Both the position numbers and the translations under genes were made by a program. From Serinicoccus marinus DSM 15273 (GTDB lineage Bacteria > Actinomycetota > Actinomycetes > Actinomycetales > Dermatophilaceae), in NCBI RefSeq assembly GCF_008386315.1, contig NZ_CP043808.1, positions 3,356,276 through 3,420,275 on the forward strand: a stretch of 64,000 nucleotides of DNA. The letters are read 5' to 3'. Below, piece by piece: positions 42,626 to 51,285 of the stretch. Under the pieces are notes generated by a model, which saw only the letters and a list, made by a program, of their open reading frames with translations, was not told where the DNA came from and ran no database searches. Within the stretch, counting starts at the first letter, position 1, and every line of letters begins with the position of its first letter.

Positions 42626-43977
42626 GCGACCGCTCGCCCTTCCCGGACCGCCGCCACGTCGATCCACCCTGGGACGTCCCGTCCTGGTCGGACCCGGTGG
42701 TCGCGCGGGCCACCGGGGCGCTGGGGGGCCCGCTCGGCCGGTTCGCCGTCGTGGGCGGAGCAGGTCTGGCCGGGGTGGCCGCCGCCCTGGTGGCGCTGGG
42801 GACGATCGCGCTGTCGCTCGGCGTGTGGCGATCCGGTCACTGCCTGATGAAGGGCTGGAACACGCCGGACCAGTTCTGGCGCGCCTGCTACTCCGACCTG
42901 CCGGTCGTGCACGTCAGCTCCCCGCTCGCCGAGCGCGCCCTGCCCTGGGTCGGCGAGGGGGCCGCGACCGGCACCGCCCCGCTCGCCGGGGCCGTCATGT
43001 GGCTCCTCGCCCGTGTCTCGCCCGTCGCCGGCGACGGCGTCGCCGCGCAGCAGTGGATCTTCACCCTCTGGGCACTCGTCTGCGTGCCGCTGGTGGCCGC
43101 GGCCGTCCTGGCCCTGGTGAGCCTGTCCCCCGGAGCGCCGTGGCGGGCGGCGCACCTGGCGGCGAGCCCGGTGCTGGTGCTCCTGGCGCACGTGTCGACG
43201 GACCTGCTCGGGGTCACCCTCATGGTCCTCGGGCTGTGGGCCTGGCGACGGGACCGCCCCTGGGTCTGCGGCCTGCTGCTGGGGGCGGCGCTGCTCGTCC
43301 GTCCCTTCCCGCTGCTGCTGCTGGCGGCCATCCTGCTGGTCGGGGTGCGCCGCGGGCAGACCCTGCCCGCCCTCCAGGCACTCGTCGGGACGGTGCTGGG
43401 GGCGTTGGTCGTGCTGCTCCCCCTCGTCACCCTGCAGCCCGAGTCGCTCTCCGCCGCCCAGCTGTGGTGGGGCCAGCCCGCCGGGTACGGCGCGCTGCAG
43501 ATGATCCCCCGGCTGCTCGGGTCCACCGTCCCCACCTGGGTGACGACAGCCGTGGCGGTGACGGGGTGGGTGGTCGCCCTGGTCGTAGGCTTCCGTGCGT
43601 CCCGGCGGCCCGAGCTCGACGTCGAGCAGGTCACCGCCCTGATGCTCCTCGTGGTAGCCCTGACCGCGGCCTCGGTGTCGGTCCAGAGCGGGCTGTGGGT
43701 GCTGCCCTTCCTCGCGACGGCCGCGATCCGGTGGGCCGAGCACCTCCTCTGGGCGCTCGCGGAGGGCCTGGTCTTCCTCACCACCTGGCTGCACATCGCC
43801 TTCGCGAGCGACCCCGGACGTGGCCTCCCGGGGGACGCCTACGCCCTGACCGTCGTGCTGCGCGCGGCGGCCTGGGCCTGGATCCTGTGGCGGGTGGGCT
43901 CGCGTCCGGCGCCGCAGGTCGCTGCTCAGCGCCCGGTGCCGACCTCGACGCCGGCGCGGACCGTCTCCCCGAGCTGA
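42622..43977 (+). CDS. Polytopic membrane protein, Rv0051-like
   Basis: The 451-residue protein starts from GTG 42622, which overlaps the PBP stop. It has a cytosolic N-terminus ([20 protein letters not shown]) and about ten membrane helices. A periplasmic loop after helix 1 contains CLMKGWNTPDQFWRACYSDL. The layout recalls GT-C-type membrane glycosyltransferases of the DUF2029/GT87 kind, and the same neighbour follows ponA1 in mycobacteria (Rv0051). A role in cell-wall assembly with the PBP is likely, but no catalytic residue can be named. Its end overlaps the convergent acyltransferase by 52 bp. Confidence 0.8.
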   Translation: MSDRSPFPDRRHVDPPWDVPSWSDPVVARATGALGGPLGRFAVVGGAGLAGVAAALVALGTIALSLGVWRSGHCLMKGWNTPDQFWRACYSDLPVVHVSSPLAERALPWVGEGAATGTAPLAGAVMWLLARVSPVAGDGVAAQQWIFTLWALVCVPLVAAAVLALVSLSPGAPWRAAHLAASPVLVLLAHVSTDLLGVTLMVLGLWAWRRDRPWVCGLLLGAALLVRPFPLLLLAAILLVGVRRGQTLPALQALVGTVLGALVVLLPLVTLQPESLSAAQLWWGQPAGYGALQMIPRLLGSTVPTWVTTAVAVTGWVVALVVGFRASRRPELDVEQVTALMLLVVALTAASVSVQSGLWVLPFLATAAIRWAEHLLWALAEGLVFLTTWLHIAFASDPGRGLPGDAYALTVVLRAAAWAWILWRVGSRPAPQVAAQRPVPTSTPARTVSPS

Positions 43978-46238
43978 TCGGTGCGCACGACCGGCATCAC
44001 CTGCTCCTCCACGACGTCGCGCAGCGAGCGGACGTAGGTGGCCGAGAGGTGGTTGCTGTCGCGCCAGACCACGACCTCCCCCACGATCGGGCTGCAGGTG
44101 CGGCCCGGGCACACGGCAGCGGTGAGGTCCAGGACCGGTAGCCCGGGGCGCTGCTCGGCGAGCAGCTCGTGCCCGGTGCCGGAGGCGTCCAGACCGTCCT
44201 GCCGGTCGAAGGAGCACTGCGGCACGTCCTCCTGGTTCTCCAGCAAGCAGGCCGGCACGTCGAAGGGCGCGCGGGGGACGTCCCGGATGAGCGCCGCGCG
44301 CATCCCGGCCTCGTCCAGCATGTCGATCCGCCGACCCAGACCGGCAGCCACCTTCTCCGCCCCGGTGGTGCCGTAGGACGCGCTGGAGAGCAGCACGACA
44401 TCCGGTGACTGCTCCAGGAGCACCTCGTCGAGGTTGTCCTGCCACGTGCTGCACTGCCGGTAGTCCCCGGCCTGCCCGGTGCGCTCGATGGTCAGCCCGC
44501 GCGCCGGGGGGCAGGACGACTTGGTCATGGCGATGACGCGCCAGCCGCGGTCGCGCCCGATCTGGTCCAGCGCCGTCATCCACATGCTCGCGTGGCTGTC
44601 ACCGATGAGGGCCACGGTGCGTGTCCCGTCCGGGTCCCCGGCCTCGCACACCCCGACGCGGGTGCCGCTCAGCCCCACGAAGCAGTCCTCCGGCTCCAGC
44701 GCCGGGACGTCGTCGGGCACCTGCTCCAGCGGCACCGCAGGCTCACCCACCTCCTGGGGCACCTCGACCACGGCAGGTGGCTCGCCGAGCGCGCCCGACA
44801 CCCCGCTGCCGGCCGCCGCGGCCTCGACCGGGACATCTGCCGGCGTCGTCGGCGCCGGCGTCGTCGCCGGGTCGTCGACCCCCACCGCGAGGGTGTCGGC
44901 CCCGACCGGGGACCGCATCTCGTCGACCACGGCCGGGGTCCGCCACCGGGCGGCGCTCTCCGTCGGCGAGGGCGGCGCCACGGCGATCACGGCCACGCCC
45001 AGCGCGGCCCCCGCCAGGGTGCAGTTCAGCCCGAGGCGCAGGGTTCGCCACGTCGCCTGCCCGGGCGTGAGGCGGGCCGCGAGCAGCCGACCGTGCCGTC
45101 GCACCGGGTCCTCCACCAGCACGAAGGACAACCAGGCCGGCACCACGGCGAGCGCGAGCGCCAGCAGGCCCCAGCCCACCGGCAGCGTGTCCGGACCGCC
45201 CCGACCGACGTGGACGAGCTCGGCGGCCACCGCGATGAAGGGCCAGTGCCACAGGTAGAGGCTGTAGGACAGCCGCCCCAGCCACTGCAGCGGCGACCAG
45301 CGCAGCAGCAGGACCGGCCCCATGCGCCCGGCTGCGGGTCCGGCGAGCAGGACCAGCGCGGTGCCACCCGTCGGCAGCAGCGCCCAGAGGCCGGGGAAGA
45401 GCGTCTCCCGCGTGATGACGACGAGCGAGAGGACGATGAGCGACAGCCCGGTCCAGCCGGCCACCGCCGCCACCCACCGCGGCAACCGTGGCCAGGCACG
45501 GGCCCCGAGCGCGACGATCGCGCCCAGCATCAGCTCGTGCACCCTCGTCGGGGTGACGAAGTAGGCGGCCGGCTCCTCGAGCGTCCACCACCAGGACAGC
45601 GCGAGCGAGGCGCCGAACAGTGCCAGGGTGACGACCCAGGAGGCGGCGCGGAAGACGCGGGCCCGGCCCGCGGCATACACGAGGAGGCCGAGCAGGATCA
45701 CCGGCCACAGGAGGTAGAACTGCTCCTCGACGGACAACGACCAGTAGTGCTGCAACGGGCTGGGGGCGCGCTCCAGGTCGAGGTAGTCCACCGAGCGCCA
45801 CGCCATGCGCCAGTTGACGACGTAGGTCGCGGAGGCCACGAGGTCACCACCCACCTCAGCCCACCGGCCACGCGGGAGGAAGACCACCGTGAGCAGCGCC
45901 GTCCCGGCGAGCGCGGCGAGGGCGGCCGGCAGCAGTCGGCGGGCGCGGCGCGCGTAGAACCTGGCGAGGTCGATCCGCCCGCGGGCCCGCCCCTCCTCCA
46001 GCAGGAGGGAGGTCATGAGGAAACCGCTGACGACGAAGAAGACGTCCACCCCGGCGAAACCACCGGGCAGCAGTGTCACCCCAGCGTGCCAGAGCATGAC
46101 CCCGAGCACCGCGAGCGCGCGCATGCCCTCGATGTCGGCGCGGAAGCCGCGAGGGACGGGTGGCACCCGCAGCGCGTGCCGCGCGGCGTGCAGCGCCCTG
46201 GCACGGGTCCGGGTGAGCGGTGCCTGGTCGGAGGTCAC
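43926..46238 (-). CDS. OafA-type O-acyltransferase with SGNH domain
   Basis: From GTG 46238 the protein is 770 residues. The acyltransferase-3 membrane domain (about 30-395) has DIEGMRALAVLGVMLWHAG, GVDVFFVVSGFLMTSLL, RRARRLLPA and HYWSLSVEEQFYLLWPV. The extracellular SGNH domain (about 530-765) has ALIGDSHASMW and the Asp-x-x-His block RDSNHLSATYV, both intact. It would O-acetylate peptidoglycan or the surface polymer. The gene overlaps the small membrane protein upstream by GTGA and the convergent Rv0051-like gene by 52 bp. It is a paralogue of the enzyme at 14107, whose SGNH motifs are altered. Confidence 0.92.
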   Translation of the reverse strand: MTSDQAPLTRTRARALHAARHALRVPPVPRGFRADIEGMRALAVLGVMLWHAGVTLLPGGFAGVDVFFVVSGFLMTSLLLEEGRARGRIDLARFYARRARRLLPAALAALAGTALLTVVFLPRGRWAEVGGDLVASATYVVNWRMAWRSVDYLDLERAPSPLQHYWSLSVEEQFYLLWPVILLGLLVYAAGRARVFRAASWVVTLALFGASLALSWWWTLEEPAAYFVTPTRVHELMLGAIVALGARAWPRLPRWVAAVAGWTGLSLIVLSLVVITRETLFPGLWALLPTGGTALVLLAGPAAGRMGPVLLLRWSPLQWLGRLSYSLYLWHWPFIAVAAELVHVGRGGPDTLPVGWGLLALALAVVPAWLSFVLVEDPVRRHGRLLAARLTPGQATWRTLRLGLNCTLAGAALGVAVIAVAPPSPTESAARWRTPAVVDEMRSPVGADTLAVGVDDPATTPAPTTPADVPVEAAAAGSGVSGALGEPPAVVEVPQEVGEPAVPLEQVPDDVPALEPEDCFVGLSGTRVGVCEAGDPDGTRTVALIGDSHASMWMTALDQIGRDRGWRVIAMTKSSCPPARGLTIERTGQAGDYRQCSTWQDNLDEVLLEQSPDVVLLSSASYGTTGAEKVAAGLGRRIDMLDEAGMRAALIRDVPRAPFDVPACLLENQEDVPQCSFDRQDGLDASGTGHELLAEQRPGLPVLDLTAAVCPGRTCSPIVGEVVVWRDSNHLSATYVRSLRDVVEEQVMPVVRTDQLGETVRAGVEVGTGR

Positions 46239-46819
46239 GGGGCACCCACCGGTCGCTCGGCACCTGCTCCGGCCACCGGATGACGCCGCCACGTCCGGTG
46301 GGTCCCCTCGGCCCACGCCGCCGCCAGCAGACCCAGCCCGGCCAGCACCAGCCAGCCCGCCCCCCCGGGGTCGACCGGGTCCGTGGGCACCTCGGCGGGC
46401 GCGACCAGCTCCAGCTCGTCCGGTTGCCCCTGCACGGTCATCGCGGCCGCGGTGTCCGCCGCCACGGCCGCCAGCCGCGGGTCGGGCGCCTCCGCGCGGA
46501 CGTGGACGCGCAGGTCGCCCTGCTCGTGCCGGACCGTGAGCTGCACGCTCCCCCGCAGGTCGGGGCCCAGCTCGACGGCCCGCTCGACGTCCCGCTCCAG
46601 GTCGGGGTCGGTCATGCCGACGGAGACCTGGTCGGCGACCCGCTCCTGGCCCGCGGCGACGGTGGCCTCCGCGGCATACGTCAGGGGACGCAGCAGGTCC
46701 CATCCCCCGACCAGGAGGGTGAGCAGCAGCACCGCGGTGATCCAGGGGATGCCGGACAGCCGCTGGGTCCACCGTGTCGGTGCGTCCTGGCCGTGCCGGG
46801 CGCGGCTGTGCCTACCCAC
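46235..46819 (-). CDS. Two-helix membrane protein, possible chain-length-type protein
   Basis: The 194-residue protein has a short cytosolic start, a membrane helix (about 25-45, WITAVLLLTLLVGGW), an extracytoplasmic domain of about 105 residues, and a second helix (about 152-172) before a basic tail. This in-out-in layout resembles Wzz/tyrosine-kinase-adaptor proteins that set polysaccharide length, but no Wzz Pro-rich motif is clear beyond PTDPVDPG. It overlaps the acyltransferase by 4 bases and the pcnA stop by 8 bases, so it forms a short leftward operon pcnA-this-acyltransferase. Confidence 0.65.
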   Translation of the reverse strand: MGRHSRARHGQDAPTRWTQRLSGIPWITAVLLLTLLVGGWDLLRPLTYAAEATVAAGQERVADQVSVGMTDPDLERDVERAVELGPDLRGSVQLTVRHEQGDLRVHVRAEAPDPRLAAVAADTAAAMTVQGQPDELELVAPAEVPTDPVDPGGAGWLVLAGLGLLAAAWAEGTHRTWRRHPVAGAGAERPVGAP

Positions 46820-48287
46820 TGCTGCGCTCCTGCTCCGCCCACCACCTCAGCAGCTCGGCGCGCGCGCCGTCCTCACCCAGCAGCCCCTGGTCGAGCCGCA
46901 CCGACAGCAGATGCTGGTAGGCGCGGCCCAGCTCCGGGCCCGGCCGGATCCCGAGGACCTCCCCGATCTGGTGACCGTCCAGCTCGGGTCGCACGGCGGC
47001 CAGCTCCTCCTCCTCGCGCAACCGGGAGATCCGCTGCTCCAGGTGGTCGTAGCTGGCAGCCAGCCGAGCCGCCTTGCGGCGGTTGCGGGTGGTGCAGTCC
47101 GAGCGCGTGAGCTTGTGCAGGCGACCGAGCAGCGGGCCGGCGTCGGTGACGTAGCGGCGCACGGCGGAGTCGCTCCACTCGCCCGTGCCGTAGCCGTGGA
47201 ACCGCAGGTGCAGCTCGACCAGGCGAGTGACCGCCTTCACCGTCTCCTTGTCGAAGCGCAGCGCCCGGAGCCGGGCCCGGGTCATCTTGGCCCCGACGAC
47301 CTCGTGGTGGTGGAAGCTGACGCCTCCGCCCGGCTCGAACCGCCGGGTCGCCGGCTTGCCGATGTCATGCAGCAGCGCGGCCAGACGCAGCACCAGATCC
47401 GGACCGGGGACCGCGTCCTCGTCCTCCGCTCCCGGCGCGTCCTCGAGGTCGATGGCCTGCTGCAGGACCGTGAGGCTGTGCTCGTAGACGTCCTTGTGCC
47501 GGTGGTGCTCGTCGACCTCCAGCTGCAACGCCGGGAGCTCGGGGAGCACCTCGTCGGCCAGGCCGGTGGAGACCATGACCTCGAGCCCGGCACGCGGGTC
47601 CGCGCTCAGCATGAGCTTCACCAGCTCGTCACGCACCCGCTCGGCCGACACGATCCGGAGGCGCTGCGCCATGTCGGTCATCGCCTCCCGGACGTCGTCG
47701 TCGGGGACGAACCCGAGCTGCGCCGTGAAGCGCGCGGCGCGCATCATCCGCAGCGGGTCGTCGCTGAAGGAGACCTCGGGACGGTGCGGGGTGCGCAGCC
47801 GGCGGTGCGCCAGGTCCTCCAGCCCACCGTGCGGGTCGACGAAGGTGAGGTCGGGGAGCCGCAGCGCCATCGCGTTGACCCGGAAGTCCCGACGGACGAG
47901 GTCCTCCTCCAACGACTCCCCGAACGCCACGACCGGCTTGCGCGTCTGCCCGTCGTAGGCGTCGGCACGGTAGGTGGTGAACTCCAGGGTCGCCCCGGCC
48001 CGACGGGCCCCGATGGTCCCGAAGGCGCGCCCGACGTCCCAGGTCGTGTCGGCCCAGCCACCGAGCGTCCGCTCGATCTGGTCCGGGGTGGCGGACGTGG
48101 TGAAGTCGAGATCTGTCGAGGTCCGCCCGAGGAAGGCGTCCCGCACCGGGCCGCCGACCAGAGCGACGTCGTGGCCGGCGTCCGCGAAGAGCTCGCCGAC
48201 CTCGGTGAGCAGCTCCCTCGACGGGGTCAGCTCACGCAGGGCGCGCAGGAGCAGCGCGCCGTCGCTCGTGATCTGGGTGGCGGACAT
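46812..48287 (-). CDS. pcnA: CCA tRNA nucleotidyltransferase
   Basis: The 491-residue protein from ATG 48287 (MSATQITSDGALLLRALREL) has the class II nucleotidyltransferase head with ALVGGPVRDAFLGRTSTDLD (Gly-Gly and DxD metal site) and RRDFRVNAMAL. RNA-binding segments follow (DPLRMMRAARFTAQLGF). An HD domain contains LLHDIGKPATR and HHHEVVG. It adds or repairs the 3' CCA end of tRNAs. It is divergent from the NUDIX gene, the conserved actinobacterial arrangement near oriC (Rv3907c/Rv3908). Confidence 0.96.
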   Translation of the reverse strand: MSATQITSDGALLLRALRELTPSRELLTEVGELFADAGHDVALVGGPVRDAFLGRTSTDLDFTTSATPDQIERTLGGWADTTWDVGRAFGTIGARRAGATLEFTTYRADAYDGQTRKPVVAFGESLEEDLVRRDFRVNAMALRLPDLTFVDPHGGLEDLAHRRLRTPHRPEVSFSDDPLRMMRAARFTAQLGFVPDDDVREAMTDMAQRLRIVSAERVRDELVKLMLSADPRAGLEVMVSTGLADEVLPELPALQLEVDEHHRHKDVYEHSLTVLQQAIDLEDAPGAEDEDAVPGPDLVLRLAALLHDIGKPATRRFEPGGGVSFHHHEVVGAKMTRARLRALRFDKETVKAVTRLVELHLRFHGYGTGEWSDSAVRRYVTDAGPLLGRLHKLTRSDCTTRNRRKAARLAASYDHLEQRISRLREEEELAAVRPELDGHQIGEVLGIRPGPELGRAYQHLLSVRLDQGLLGEDGARAELLRWWAEQERSSG

Positions 48288-48357
48288 CGGATCCAGGGTA
48301 GTCGGCCGGTCGGTGCGCGGGTGCCGTCGCTCCCGTTCCGTGCCCGGCCCACTCGTT

Positions 48358-48363
48358 ACAGTG
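48358..48363 (+). promoter_or_regulatory. -10 box of a leaderless NUDIX transcript
   Basis: TACAGT lies 5 bases before ATG 48369, so transcription would start at or near the start codon. No ribosome binding site is present, as expected for a leaderless mRNA, common in actinobacteria. Confidence 0.5.
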
Positions 48364-48368
48364 GGTGG

Positions 48369-48854
48369 ATGACCACCACGCCGCCGCGCCAGCACCTGGG
48401 CGCGAGACGGTTGCCGTCGGTCAACGAGACATCCGCAGGGGGCGTGGTCATCGATGTCGTGGACGGGCGGGCCCGTATCGCCATCATCGCGCGTCGCAAC
48501 CGTTCGGGACGGGTGGAGTGGTGCCTGCCCAAGGGACACGTGGAGCCCGGCGAGACCCTGGTGCAGACGGCGGAGCGGGAGGTGGCCGAGGAGACCGGGA
48601 TCGAGGGTCGCGTCCTCGTGACCCTGGGGACGATCGAGTACTGGTTCACCACACCGTCGCACCGCATCCACAAGATGGTGCACCACTATCTCCTGGAGGC
48701 GACGGGCGGGCATCTCACCATCGAGAACGACCCGGACCACGAGGCCATCGACGCGGTCTGGGCACCGCTGGACGAGGTGCACCGCACCCTGACCTTCCCC
48801 AACGAGCGGCGTATCGCCCGCGAGGCGTGGTCACGCCTCACCCGGAGCGCCTGA
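48369..48854 (+). CDS. NUDIX hydrolase (MutT4/Rv3908-like)
   Basis: The 161-residue protein from ATG 48369 (MTTTPPRQHLGARRLPSVNE) carries a complete Nudix box GHVEPGETLVQTAEREVAEE followed by TGI. NUDIX enzymes hydrolyse nucleoside diphosphates linked to another moiety; the specific substrate is unknown. It is divergent from pcnA and lies 7 bp before the DUF6049 gene, the order seen in mycobacteria. Confidence 0.93.
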   Translation: MTTTPPRQHLGARRLPSVNETSAGGVVIDVVDGRARIAIIARRNRSGRVEWCLPKGHVEPGETLVQTAEREVAEETGIEGRVLVTLGTIEYWFTTPSHRIHKMVHHYLLEATGGHLTIENDPDHEAIDAVWAPLDEVHRTLTFPNERRIAREAWSRLTRSA

Positions 48855-48861
48855 GACCTCC

Positions 48862-51285
48862 GTGACCAGAGTCCCCGCTCGCGCCCCGAGGGCGGTCCCT
48901 CCCCGGACCCTGCCCGTGCTCGCCCTGTGCACCGGGCTGCTCGCGGGCCCGCTGGGCTCCATACCGGCGGCAGCGAGCGGCCCGCGGCCCCCGTCCGCAC
49001 TGCTGCCCGCCGACACCGGGGACGACGTCGCGATCGTGCTCGACGAGATCGACCCGGTGGTGCTGACACCCGGCGAGCCGCTGACGCTCACCGGGCGGCT
49101 GGTCAACCAGGGTGCCGTCCCGCACCGGGTGACCAGCCTCACCGCCACGGTGTCCGGTACGACGCTGACGTCCCGCAGCGAGGTCGACCGATGGCTCGAC
49201 GACGAGCTCGATCTCGACCGGACGACGACGCTCGGCGACGACACCGTGGGCCCGGTGGTCGCGGCGGCCGGAGCGGTCCCCTTCTCCGTGACGGTGCCCG
49301 CAGCGGTGACGAATGACCTGCCGGAGGGCCCGCAGGTGCTGCCGCTGGTCATCAGCGCGGGGGACGAGCGGGAGCCGGGCGGGGCCGCGGCCCACCCGGT
49401 CCGGCTGCGCAGCACCCTCGTCAGCGCGGGTGGCGAGGAGGTCGAGGAACCTCTCGACACCTCGTGGGTGGTCCCGCTCACCCTCCCCCCGGACCCCGAT
49501 CTGCTCAGCCCGACCGAGCAGACCCACGCGCAGGCCTGGGTCTCCGCCGTCGGTCCGGACTCGGCGATCAGCGGCTGGGTCACGGACCTAGCGGTTCCTG
49601 GCGTCACCTATGTCGTCGACCCATCGACGCTCGTCGGCGCTCGGCCGGCACCGGCGCTGCGCACGCCACCCGAGCAGGGGACGGATCCCGCCGACACCGG
49701 GCCCGACCCGCTCCCGGCACCGTCGCCGGACGCGGTCACCTCGACGACGGAGGCCCCGGACGGCGTCACCGACGCGGCGTCGGAGACGGTCCCGGCCCCC
49801 GTCCCGGACGACCCGGCCACGACGCAGTCCGCCAGTCCCCCTGCCCAGACCGAGGAGGCGGAGGCAGCCCCCGCCACCGCGGCCGAGGTCGACCAGGCGG
49901 TGGCGACCTTGCGGACCCAGCTGGCCGGGCTGCCGGACGACCAGGTGTGGTGGCTGCCGAGCGAGGACCCCGACGTCGTCCGGATGGTCGCGGACCGACC
50001 GCCCCAGGACCAGCTCGGCAGGCTGCTCTCGACCCCGCCCGCCGGGGCTCAGGACACCCTGGCGCCCCTGCTGAGCAGCGGTCGGCACGATGTGGCCTGG
50101 CCGGTGGACCCGGCACCGGACGCCGACGCGGTGACCCAGATCTCCGACCTGTTCCGGAGCGCGAGGGACGAGGACGACACCGCCCCCGGTCTCGGCGTGG
50201 TGCTCCTCGCCCGCGAGAGCCTCACGGCGGACAGCGGTGCTGCGCCGCGACGTGGCGCGGTCCCGCTGGAGGAGCCCGAGGACGTGGTGGGGCTGGGCGC
50301 CGACTCCTGGACCTCGGCGCTCGTCGCCCGGAGCCAGGCCGAGGCCGAGCAGAGCGGATCGGGCGCAGCCGCCCAGCAGGTGCTCGCGCACACCCTCGGC
50401 ACCTACCTGGAGGACCCGGGTGCCGCTCGCGAGCTGGTCATCGCCCCGCCCCGCCTCACCCCCGCTCCTCCCGAGGTCCTCGCCCAGCTGAGCGAGGGGT
50501 GGCGCACCGCGCCCTGGTTGCGCTCGGTCACCGCCCAGGAGCTGGTGCAGCGGGCCGGGACCGGCGACACCGTCCAGCTCACCGGGGAGCACCCGCAGGA
50601 AGCCGTGCTGGGCGACCTCGCCGAGCTGCTCGCGCCCGGCCGCAGCCCGCTGGACCGGGAGCGCACTGCCGCCCTGGCCCGCAACGCCGGCGAGCTGGAC
50701 GACCTCGAGGAGGTGGTCCGTGACACGACGGCCACGCAGTCGTGGCGCGCCTCGCTCGCCGCGCTGTGGTCGAGCCGGTGGCGCTCGCACGAGGAGGAGT
50801 GGAGCACGGCCCGCGCCGTGGTGCGGGAGGACGTGCGCTCGGCGCTGCAGGGTGTCACCGTGACCCCGAGCACGGTCAACTTCCTCACCGACCAGGGCGA
50901 GATCAGCGTCACCGTCGTCAACGACCTCGGTGTCGCGCTGGACGATCTCGTGCTCGAGGTGGTGGCCTCCAACGGGCGGCTGCAGGTGATCCGTCAGCCC
51001 GACCCCGTCAGCATCGGCGCGGACAGTCGCGCCTCGGTCTCCTTCGAGGCACGGTCGATCACCCGTGGGGAGACGCGGCTCACCGCGACGTTGCGCACCC
51101 CGGACGGGACGACCCTGGGGGAGCCCGCGCCGATCGAGGTGCGGGTGCAGCCCACGGGCATCTGGGTCTACTGGGTGCTCGGCGGGCTGGCCGGCGTCGT
51201 GCTCGTGCTGGGCCTGGCCCGCGCGGTCCGTCGCGGACCCCGTGCCTCCGGCCGCAGCGATACCCGGCCGGAGGAGGGACGATGA
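48862..51285 (+). CDS. Secreted/membrane-anchored DUF6049 family protein (Rv3909-like)
   Basis: The 807-residue protein has an N-terminal signal peptide (basic start, then LPVLALCTGLLAGPLGS, cut near AAA/SG). A large extracytoplasmic part with beta-rich ends includes an Ala/Pro/Thr-rich stretch (about 265-350). One C-terminal membrane helix (about 765-788, IWVYWVLGGLAGVVLVLGLA) precedes a short basic tail. It sits between the NUDIX gene and murJ, overlapping murJ by ATGA, as Rv3909 does before Rv3910. A role in lipid II transport or cell-wall control with MurJ is inferred from that constant linkage; the biochemical function is unknown. Confidence 0.85.
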   Translation: MTRVPARAPRAVPPRTLPVLALCTGLLAGPLGSIPAAASGPRPPSALLPADTGDDVAIVLDEIDPVVLTPGEPLTLTGRLVNQGAVPHRVTSLTATVSGTTLTSRSEVDRWLDDELDLDRTTTLGDDTVGPVVAAAGAVPFSVTVPAAVTNDLPEGPQVLPLVISAGDEREPGGAAAHPVRLRSTLVSAGGEEVEEPLDTSWVVPLTLPPDPDLLSPTEQTHAQAWVSAVGPDSAISGWVTDLAVPGVTYVVDPSTLVGARPAPALRTPPEQGTDPADTGPDPLPAPSPDAVTSTTEAPDGVTDAASETVPAPVPDDPATTQSASPPAQTEEAEAAPATAAEVDQAVATLRTQLAGLPDDQVWWLPSEDPDVVRMVADRPPQDQLGRLLSTPPAGAQDTLAPLLSSGRHDVAWPVDPAPDADAVTQISDLFRSARDEDDTAPGLGVVLLARESLTADSGAAPRRGAVPLEEPEDVVGLGADSWTSALVARSQAEAEQSGSGAAAQQVLAHTLGTYLEDPGAARELVIAPPRLTPAPPEVLAQLSEGWRTAPWLRSVTAQELVQRAGTGDTVQLTGEHPQEAVLGDLAELLAPGRSPLDRERTAALARNAGELDDLEEVVRDTTATQSWRASLAALWSSRWRSHEEEWSTARAVVREDVRSALQGVTVTPSTVNFLTDQGEISVTVVNDLGVALDDLVLEVVASNGRLQVIRQPDPVSIGADSRASVSFEARSITRGETRLTATLRTPDGTTLGEPAPIEVRVQPTGIWVYWVLGGLAGVVLVLGLARAVRRGPRASGRSDTRPEEGR

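Noticed and set aside
42064..44583. 839-residue leftward frame over the PBP tail and membrane gene
   Set aside because: It mirrors the Thr/Ser/Glu-rich repeat and the membrane helices on the opposite strand and contains no recognisable domain.
50742..51281. Upstream extension of murJ to 50742
   Set aside because: It overlaps the DUF6049 gene out of frame; ATG 51282 has a good ribosome binding site and the ATGA overlap.
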